The position numbers and the translations under genes are program-made. A stretch of DNA of 11,341 nucleotides from Eubacteriales Family XIII. Incertae Sedis bacterium (GTDB lineage: Bacteria; Bacillota; Clostridia; Peptostreptococcales; Anaerovoracaceae): the NCBI GenBank assembly GCA_031276775.1, contig JAISML010000049.1, forward strand, positions 1 through 11,341, given 5' to 3'. This document shows, piece after piece, positions 7,018 through 11,341 of this stretch. A model generated the notes under the pieces. It was not told the DNA's origin, did no database searches, and saw only the letters and a program-made list of their open reading frames with translations. The stretch's first letter is position 1. Each line of letters starts with the position of its first letter.

Positions 7018-8372
7018 GCGAATACGCGAAGAACATTACGATGGCGCACGGCAGCGGCGGTCGGGATTCGGCCGCGTTGATGCGCGGGATATTCGGCAAA
7101 CATTTTTCCAACAGGATTTTGGATCGGATGGAGGACGGCGCGGTATTGCCGTTGACGGTCGAAACAGATCCGGTTTCCATGTGTGTCGGGACGCCGCCGC
7201 TTGCGGTCAAAGCCGCCTTGCCGTGTGGGAACGACGATCTGTGTACCCGCAACGGCGTCGAAGCGGATCGGCGCGGCGGCCCGAAAAACGCTCAACGCGC
7301 GCCCTTGGTCGTGAGTACGGACTCCTTTGTGGTGACCCCCGTCGAGTTTTGCGGCGGCGATATCGGGAAACTGGCCGTCTGCGGGACGGTGAATGACATC
7401 CTCATGATGGGCGCGACGCCCAAGTATCTCACCTGCGGATTCATCTTGGAGGAAGGTTTGGAGCTTGCCGTTTTGGACAGAATTGTCGCTTCGATGGCTG
7501 CCGCCGCCCGCGAGGCCGGCGTTCTGATCGTCGCTGGAGACACAAAAGTGATCGAGGCGCGCGGGACTTCAAACGCGGATGCGTATGCGGGGGACTCGCG
7601 CACAGGCGCGGACGATGCGCGAACGGACGCGAAACGCGGAGGCGGCCACGGACGGTTTGACGCCGGCAAGCGCGGAGGCGTGATGATCAATACCGCGGGC
7701 ATCGGCGCCCTGCGCAAATCCGTCTCCGTTTCCAATGCCCGTCCGGGCGACGCCGTCATCGTGAGCGGCAACTTGGGCGATCACCACGCGTGCATTCTTT
7801 CCGCGCGCATGGGCATTGAGAACGGCATCCAAAGCGACTGCGCCCTGCTCTCCGAACCGGTGGTTTCATTGCTGAACGACGAGGTGGACGTGCATGTCAT
7901 GCGGGATGTGACGCGGGGCGGTCTTGGCACTGTGCTGAACGAGATCGCGACCGCGTCCGGCGTGACGATCGAATTGGCGGAACGTGACATCCCCGTCGAT
8001 CCGGAAGTGCGCGGGTTTTGCGGGATCATGGGTTTGGATCCCATCTACATGGGCAACGAGGGGAAGATGGTCGCGATCGTCCCGGAGGAACAGGCCGAAC
8101 GCGCGCTCGCGCTCATCCGCGCTTCGGAAATCGGACGATCCGCCCGCATCATCGGCGCGGTGACCGGAGATGCGGACGCTTTCGGCGCCGGCGCGCAAAC
8201 CGGGGCGCAGGACATGTCCGGGCAGACTCATGCGGCGCGTGGGCAGTCTGCGGACAGGGATGCGCTTTTTTGGCGAAATCCCCGCGACGGTCTTGTGATC
8301 ATGCGGACGCGGATAGGCGGTCTGCGCAGAATCGACGTATTGTTCGGGGAAGGTTTGCCGAGAATTTGTTGA
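7014..8372 (+). CDS. hypE: HypE, carbamoyl dehydratase of [NiFe]-hydrogenase maturation
   Basis: HypE (PurM/AIR-synthase fold) dehydrates the S-carbamoyl group on its C-terminal Cys with ATP to form thiocyanate, the source of the CN ligands. The protein ends GLPRIC, so the essential terminal Cys452 is present. Other motifs are MAHGSGGRDS (10-19), STDSFVVTPVEFCGGDIG (101-118), AVCGTVNDILMMGA (121-134), AGDTKV (174-179), SGNLGDHH (251-258), RDVTRGGLGTVLNE (297-310) and GNEGKM (347-352). At 452 residues it is roughly 100 longer than the usual 330-350. The excess lies in three polar stretches: about 47-97 (two Cys, at 71 and 77), 184-221 (Asp/Arg/Gly/Ala) and 384-425 (Gly/Ala/Gln). The core motifs on both sides are intact, so it should be active. 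ATG7014 is chosen by the family N-terminus. Confidence 0.97.
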   Translation: MSEYAKNITMAHGSGGRDSAALMRGIFGKHFSNRILDRMEDGAVLPLTVETDPVSMCVGTPPLAVKAALPCGNDDLCTRNGVEADRRGGPKNAQRAPLVVSTDSFVVTPVEFCGGDIGKLAVCGTVNDILMMGATPKYLTCGFILEEGLELAVLDRIVASMAAAAREAGVLIVAGDTKVIEARGTSNADAYAGDSRTGADDARTDAKRGGGHGRFDAGKRGGVMINTAGIGALRKSVSVSNARPGDAVIVSGNLGDHHACILSARMGIENGIQSDCALLSEPVVSLLNDEVDVHVMRDVTRGGLGTVLNEIATASGVTIELAERDIPVDPEVRGFCGIMGLDPIYMGNEGKMVAIVPEEQAERALALIRASEIGRSARIIGAVTGDADAFGAGAQTGAQDMSGQTHAARGQSADRDALFWRNPRDGLVIMRTRIGGLRRIDVLFGEGLPRIC

Positions 8373-8449
8373 ATTCTTTCAAAAGGCGACTGCCCCGGGG
8401 TGGGCCGGGAACAGGTCACGGAACCGCCGCCGAGCCGGGATTTGATATT

Positions 8450-8500
8450 TGAATGCAAAATCGGGTGTCTGAGCGCAAAAACCGGATGTTTGAGCGCAGA
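8450..8500 (+). repeat. Short tandem repeat upstream of maf
   Basis: Two near-identical units lie in tandem in the 152-nt hypE-maf gap, at 8450-8469 (TGAATGCAAAATCGGGTGTC) and 8470-8490. The second unit reads TGAGCGCAAAAACCGG followed by ATGTT. A third partial copy (TGAGCGCAGA) covers 8491-8500. The units differ by one indel and a few substitutions. They resemble binding-site iterons in layout, but no protein can be assigned. The rest of the gap (8373-8449) has only short GC-rich palindromes and no U-tract terminator. Confidence 0.65.
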
Positions 8501-8524
8501 ATAATGATATGAGAGGTATGCGCA

Positions 8525-9202
8525 ATGGAGATCGTTCTCGCTTCCGCTTCGCCGAGGCGCCATGAAATTTTAAAGAAGCACGGCGTTGCGCCTTTGGTCA
8601 TGCCGTCCGGGACGGATGAACGTTTGCCGTCGGATATGCGGGATCGTCCGGTCGAGGAGATTGTCATGTATTTGGCGCGTAAAAAGGCCCGCGCGGTATA
8701 TGAGATCCTGCGTGCGGACAACGTTTCCGCCGCGCCTGCGGAAGCCGGGCTGCCCGGTGCGCCTCCGTCATCCGGCGCCTTCGGTTTTCTCCCGCCGTCC
8801 GACAGTCCGCGCTTTGTGTTGGGCGCCGATACCGTGGTGTACAAAGACGGGATCATCGGAAAACCCGAAGACGAAGCCGACGCCTTTCGCATCCTCAGTT
8901 CCCTGCGCGCTTCCGCGCACCGCGTGATTACGGGCGTGTCCCTCATCGAAACAGTCTGCGGAACGGAGACGGATTTCTTCGACGTCACGACGGTGTATTT
9001 CAAAGATTATCCGGATGCGGAAATTTATCGGTACATTCGGGAGGAAGCGCCCTATGACAAATCCGGATCCTATGCCGTGCAGTCAAGCTGGGCCGGAAAT
9101 GTGGAACGCATTGAGGGCGACGTCGAAAACGTCATGGGGCTTCCCTGGCGCCGCGTCGAGACGGCGCTCCGCGCCCGGGGATATTGCGCCCGGGGATTTT
9201 GA
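8525..9202 (+). CDS. maf: Maf-family nucleoside triphosphate pyrophosphatase
   Basis: Maf proteins hydrolyse non-canonical or surplus nucleoside triphosphates (dTTP and UTP in the YhdE-type subgroup) to monophosphates, and some affect septation. Motifs in this 225-residue protein are SASPRR (7-12), GADTVV (100-105), GKP (112-114), HRVITGV (132-138), YDKSGSYAVQ (177-186) and IEGDVENVMGLP (196-207). Usual length is about 190-200. The extra residues are a Pro/Ala/Gly/Ser-rich insert at about 62-97, just before GADTVV, and a short tail made by a 15-nt tandem duplication (ARGYC, then ARGF). ATG8525 has GAGAGG (8511-8516) 8 nt upstream. It follows hypE after 152 nt, the largest gap so far, so it probably starts a different unit. 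Substrate preference cannot be settled by eye. Confidence 0.95.
   Translation: MEIVLASASPRRHEILKKHGVAPLVMPSGTDERLPSDMRDRPVEEIVMYLARKKARAVYEILRADNVSAAPAEAGLPGAPPSSGAFGFLPPSDSPRFVLGADTVVYKDGIIGKPEDEADAFRILSSLRASAHRVITGVSLIETVCGTETDFFDVTTVYFKDYPDAEIYRYIREEAPYDKSGSYAVQSSWAGNVERIEGDVENVMGLPWRRVETALRARGYCARGF
9171..9200 (+). repeat. 15-nt tandem duplication at the 3' end of maf
   Basis: GCGCCCGGGGATATT (9171-9185) is followed at once by GCGCCCGGGGATTTT (9186-9200), a 14/15 match. The second copy adds the last codons of maf, and its final T starts the TGA stop. GGGGATTT in the second unit can also pair with AAATCCCC at 9210-9217 to form a stem across the stop codon. No U-tract follows, so it is not a classic terminator. 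Confidence 0.8.
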
Positions 9203-9223
9203 TCCGCCGAAATCCCCGCGTTC

Positions 9224-9272
9224 ACCGGCGTTTCCGGAATGTCTGCGAACATGTACCGGCATTTCCGGAATC
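9224..9272. repeat. Paired direct repeats with TTCCGGAA palindrome
   Basis: Two 18-nt copies, ACCGGCGTTTCCGGAATG (9224-9241) and ACCGGCATTTCCGGAATC (9255-9272), match at 16 positions. Each contains the 8-nt palindrome TTCCGGAA, at 9232-9239 and 9263-9270. The palindrome centres are 31 bp apart, close to three helical turns. They lie in the maf-lysC gap, upstream of the lysC promoter, and look like a regulator's paired operator. No factor is identified. Confidence 0.6.
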
Positions 9273-9276
9273 CGTA

Positions 9277-9333
9277 ATGGGAAAGTGCGGGTTGTGCCCG
9301 TATTACAAGGCGCAACTGTCCGAACGTCAATAA
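9277..9333 (+). CDS. Possible 18-residue CxxC peptide between maf and lysC
   Basis: ATG9277 opens an 18-codon ORF encoding MGKCGLCPYYKAQLSERQ, with a CxxC pair. The same frame stays open upstream to at least 9181 and adds one more Cys, so this could be the tail of a longer or decayed small protein. No SD stands before the ATG. The function is unknown, and it may be chance coding in an intergenic region. Confidence 0.15.
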   Translation: MGKCGLCPYYKAQLSERQ

Positions 9334-9368
9334 GCGCGTGAATTTCTTCCGCCGGATATCCGCCGGTA

Positions 9369-9377
9369 TGGTATAAT
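9369..9377 (+). promoter_or_regulatory. Extended -10 promoter for lysC
   Basis: TGGTATAAT (9369-9377) is a perfect extended -10 (TGnTATAAT) in an AT-rich patch of an otherwise GC-rich sequence. Transcription would begin near 9384. No TTGACA-like -35 is found at 16-18 bp, which extended -10 promoters tolerate. A perfect 10-nt palindrome, CGGATATCCG (9353-9362), sits in the spacer where an operator would block RNA polymerase. The leader to lysC is only about 30-80 nt, too short for a lysine riboswitch. Confidence 0.6.
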
Positions 9378-9405
9378 AAAAGCATTGCGAACACGGCATT
9401 TATAA

Positions 9406-9431
9406 GGAAGCGTCGATGCATCGGCGCTTCC
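9406..9431 (+). promoter_or_regulatory. Hairpin in the lysC leader with ATG in its loop
   Basis: Positions 9406-9415 (GGAAGCGTCG) pair with 9422-9431 (CGGCGCTTCC) in a 10-bp stem with one G-U pair. The loop is ATGCAT (9416-9421). An in-frame ATG (9416-9418) for lysC lies exactly in the loop. Its SD-like AAGGAAG (9404-9410) is largely inside the stem. No T-run follows, so it is not a terminator. It may control translation or mRNA stability. Confidence 0.55.
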
Positions 9432-9463
9432 CGGGCGGAATGGAAGGAAAGATTGGCGACGGT

Positions 9464-10801
9464 ATGGGGATAAAGGTGGCAAAGTTCGGCGGTACATCGG
9501 TGGCCGACGCGAAGCAGATCGGAAAGACGGTGGAAATCATCCGGGCGGACGCGGACAGGCGCATGATCGTCGTATCCGCTCCGGGCAAGCGCTTTGAGAC
9601 GGACACCAAGATCACGGATCTCCTGTATCTGCTGAAAACCCACATGGAACAGAACGCACCCTACGGGCAGGTGTTGCAGATCGTAAGGGATCGTTTTTTG
9701 GAAACGGAACGCGAGCTCGGCGTGAACGCGGATGTCGCGGATGAATTTCGGATCATAGAGGCGCGCTTGGAGGAAGGGGCGTCGGCCGACTACATTGCCA
9801 GCCGGGGCGAATACCTCAGCGCAAAGATCGTCGCCGCTTATCTCGGCTATGATTTTGTGGACGCCGCCGGCTTGATATGTTTCAACGCGAAAGGGAGATT
9901 CCTGCCCGATGAAACCAGACAGGCGCTCGGCGCCGCGCTGTCCGCGCGCGACAGGGCAGTGTTGCCCGGTTTTTACGGTACGCATCCCGACGGGACGATC
10001 AAGACATTCAGCAGAGGCGGTTCGGACATCACAGGCGCCCTCGTCGCCGAAGCCGTCAATGCGGAGGTCTACGAGAACTGGACCGACGTGTCCGGCTTCC
10101 TCATGGCGGATCCGAGAATTGTCGAAAATCCCAAAGGCATCGACTTCATTTCCTACAAAGAGCTGCGTGAGTTGTCCTATATGGGCGCTTCCGTGTTGCA
10201 CGAAAACGCCATTTATCCCGTGCGGTTGGCGGGCATCCCCATCAATATCCGAAATACCAACAGACCGGAGGAGAAAGGCACGTTGATCGTCTCCGACGAA
10301 ATCGCGAAAGAGCGCGCGGGAGGTCGGGACATCATCACAGGCATCGCGGGAAACCGGGATTTCACCGTCATCGCCATCTACAAGAATATGATGAGCGCGG
10401 AGGCGGGTTTCATCAGGCGGGTGCTCGGCATATTGGAGGACTACGATGTTTCCGTCGAACACATCCCCAGCGGCGTGGACACCCTGTCCCTGGTCATTGC
10501 GGATCGGTATTTGGACGGGAAATTGGATGACATCGTCGATGACATTGAACGAAAAGCCCAAGCGGACAGCGTGGAAGTGTTCGAGAATATGTCGTTGATC
10601 GCCACGGTGGGCAGCGGAATGGCTTCGCGCAAAGGCGTGTCGGCCACCCTTTTCACGGCCCTCGCGAACGTCGGCGTCAACATTCGCATGATCGATCAGG
10701 GCAGCAGCGAGATGAATATCATCGTCGGTGTGGAAAATGCGGACTTTGAAACGGCGATCAAGGCGATATACGCGGCGTTCATCGGCACGGATCGTGCGTG
10801 A
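9464..10801 (+). CDS. lysC: Aspartate kinase, monofunctional
   Basis: Aspartokinase phosphorylates L-aspartate, the first step to lysine, threonine, methionine and diaminopimelate. Motifs in this 445-residue protein (from ATG9464) are KVAKFGGTSVADA (4-16), SRGEYLSAK (113-121), SRGGSDITGALVAEA (183-197), TDVSGFLMADPRIV (207-220), SYKELRELSYMGASVLH (230-246) and NIRNT (261-265). Two C-terminal ACT regions follow, about 296-360 and 376-440, the second with VNIRMIDQGSSEMNIIVGV. ACT domains normally give feedback inhibition by an amino acid; which one cannot be read here. No dehydrogenase domain follows. ATG9464 matches the family N-terminus, with GGAAGGAAAG (9442-9451) 12 nt upstream. ATG9416 has a better-spaced SD but adds 16 unfamiliar residues and lies in a hairpin loop. 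Unlike HypF, HypE and Maf, the core shows no low-complexity insert. Confidence 0.96.
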   Translation: MGIKVAKFGGTSVADAKQIGKTVEIIRADADRRMIVVSAPGKRFETDTKITDLLYLLKTHMEQNAPYGQVLQIVRDRFLETERELGVNADVADEFRIIEARLEEGASADYIASRGEYLSAKIVAAYLGYDFVDAAGLICFNAKGRFLPDETRQALGAALSARDRAVLPGFYGTHPDGTIKTFSRGGSDITGALVAEAVNAEVYENWTDVSGFLMADPRIVENPKGIDFISYKELRELSYMGASVLHENAIYPVRLAGIPINIRNTNRPEEKGTLIVSDEIAKERAGGRDIITGIAGNRDFTVIAIYKNMMSAEAGFIRRVLGILEDYDVSVEHIPSGVDTLSLVIADRYLDGKLDDIVDDIERKAQADSVEVFENMSLIATVGSGMASRKGVSATLFTALANVGVNIRMIDQGSSEMNIIVGVENADFETAIKAIYAAFIGTDRA

Positions 10802-10809
10802 ATGACGCC

Positions 10810-10902
10810 ATGATGGGCGCCGTGCGGGCGGAAAAGACAAACGGGAAAGACGCAAACGGGAAGGACGCAAACGGGAAGGACGCAAACGAGAAGGACAAGT
10901 GA
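10810..10902 (+). CDS. Possible NGKDA-repeat leader peptide before secA
   Basis: A 30-codon ORF begins at ATG10810, 8 nt after the lysC stop, and ends at TGA 10900-10902, 3 nt before the secA ATG. It reads MMGAVRAEKT, then three NGKDA units and NEKDK. It has no signal peptide, membrane segment or known arrest motif and no clear SD of its own. Its position recalls SecM, the leader that senses secretion upstream of secA in enterobacteria, but nothing in the sequence is SecM-like. It may only be a coupling ORF or an accidental reading of the DNA repeat. Confidence 0.25.
   Translation: MMGAVRAEKTNGKDANGKDANGKDANEKDK
10840..10899 (+). repeat. 15-nt tandem repeat, four units, before secA
   Basis: Four consecutive 15-nt units occupy 10840-10899. 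The first is AACGGGAAAGACGCA, the second and third are AACGGGAAGGACGCA, and the last (AACGAGAAGGACAAG) is diverged. Each unit carries a purine-rich, SD-like core (GGGAAGGA or AGAAGGA). The last core, AAGGA at 10891-10895, is 10 nt before the secA ATG and is the likely SD. The array could act as a ribosome standby site. Confidence 0.85.
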
Positions 10903-10905
10903 GAA

Positions 10906-11341
10906 ATGGGATTTTTTGAAAAACTGCTCCCCGACTTAAATAAAAAAGAGATCGGGAAATTGGATAAGACGGCGGATCGCGTCATGGCGCTGGAAGCGGA
11001 GTTCGCATCCTTTGCGGACGAAGCATTGCGCGCGAAAACCGACGAATTCAAGTCAAGAGCCGCTGCGGGGGAATCGCTCGACGAGCTCCTGCCCGAAGCG
11101 TTCGCGGTCTGCCGGGAAGCGTCGCGGCGCAGTCTGGGGATGATGCACTTCAAAGTGCAGGTGATCGGCGGCGTCGCGCTCCACCAGGGACGGATTGCGG
11201 AGATGAAGACCGGCGAAGGCAAGACCCTTGTGGCGACCTTGGCGGCATATCTCAACGCTCTTTCGGGCGCGGGCGTCCATGTGGTCACGGTCAACGACTA
11301 TCTGGCGAAGCGCGATATGGAATGGATGGGCAAGCTCTATA
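10906..11341 (+). CDS. secA: SecA preprotein translocase ATPase, N-terminal part
   Basis: SecA is the ATPase that drives unfolded proteins through the SecYEG channel. The window ends inside the gene, leaving the first 145 residues. These cover the N-terminal helix (MGFFEKLLPD), the helical lead-in and the start of nucleotide-binding domain 1. Family signatures are SRRSLGMMHFKVQ (73-85), IGGVALHQGRIAEM (87-100), the Walker A motif MKTGEGKT (100-107) and GVHVVTVNDYLAKRD (123-137). In the usual LGMRHFDVQ block, Arg and Asp are replaced by Met and Lys here (MMHFKVQ), a small deviation. ATG10906 is set by the family start and follows the 15-nt repeat array carrying the SD. It continues beyond position 11341. 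It is also the export route needed by the wall-anchored protein upstream. Confidence 0.97.
   Translation, partial: MGFFEKLLPDLNKKEIGKLDKTADRVMALEAEFASFADEALRAKTDEFKSRAAAGESLDELLPEAFAVCREASRRSLGMMHFKVQVIGGVALHQGRIAEMKTGEGKTLVATLAAYLNALSGAGVHVVTVNDYLAKRDMEWMGKLY

Noticed and set aside
8351..8385. AGAATT-TGTTG-AATTCT inverted repeat at the end of hypE as a terminator
   Set aside because: The stem is only six mostly A-T pairs and no U-tract follows.
8450..8500. Repeats before maf as a CRISPR array
   Set aside because: Units are about 21 nt, directly adjacent and without spacers, so they are simple tandem repeats.
8477..8505. AATAAT at 8500-8505 as a maf promoter -10
   Set aside because: It has no acceptable -35 at 16-18 bp and no TG extension; AT-rich hexamers in this gap are expected by chance.
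9192..9217. Stem GGGGATTT/AAATCCCC across the maf stop as a terminator
   Set aside because: No T-run follows the stem and the loop is about 10 nt, so it does not meet the intrinsic terminator pattern.
9384..9463. Lysine riboswitch ahead of lysC
   Set aside because: The space from the likely transcription start to the gene is at most about 80 nt, too short for the L-box fold, and no such conserved core is visible.

Overview
The window is a GC-rich stretch of bacterial chromosome in which every convincing gene lies on the + strand. The organism looks like a Gram-positive bacterium, probably an anaerobic member of the Firmicutes (Clostridia-like). The reasons are a sortase-type, CnaB-repeat surface protein with a thioester-domain fold, [NiFe]-hydrogenase maturation genes, purine-rich Shine-Dalgarno sites and a monofunctional aspartokinase. 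The exact lineage cannot be fixed from this sequence alone.

Layout. (1) Positions 1-2994 hold an unrecognised multi-spanning membrane protein, possibly starting before the window. It overlaps a secreted wall-anchored adhesin-like protein with a signal peptide, a thioester-like head, three CnaB-like domains, a PTTGD sorting signal and a membrane anchor. (2) Positions 2987-8372 are a hydrogenase-maturation block hypF-hypC-hypD-(35-codon bridging ORF)-hypE. It builds the Fe(CN)2CO cofactor: HypF makes carbamoyl from carbamoyl phosphate, HypE dehydrates it to cyanide on its C-terminal Cys, and HypC-HypD assembles the iron centre. hypA, hypB and the hydrogenase itself are not in the window. (3) Positions 8525-11341 hold maf (nucleotide pyrophosphatase), lysC (aspartokinase) and the 5' part of secA.

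The layout is compact. Membrane protein/adhesin, adhesin/hypF, hypD/bridging ORF and bridging ORF/hypE all overlap at start and stop, so much of 35-8372 may be one transcript. The best promoter is an extended -10 at 9369-9377 before lysC. No convincing intrinsic terminator was found, and no intergenic stretch reaches 300 bases.

The most unusual points are these. The thioester domain has Lys where the thioester-forming Gln should be. Low-complexity inserts enlarge HypF, HypD, HypE and Maf at loop positions, with HypE about 100 residues longer than usual. A small basic ORF bridges hypD and hypE with ATGA overlaps at both ends. A hairpin places an ATG in its loop ahead of lysC. A 15-nt tandem repeat just before secA encodes a tiny NGKDA-repeat peptide and carries repeated SD-like motifs. 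No CRISPR array, tRNA, rRNA, insertion sequence or recognisable defence system was seen.
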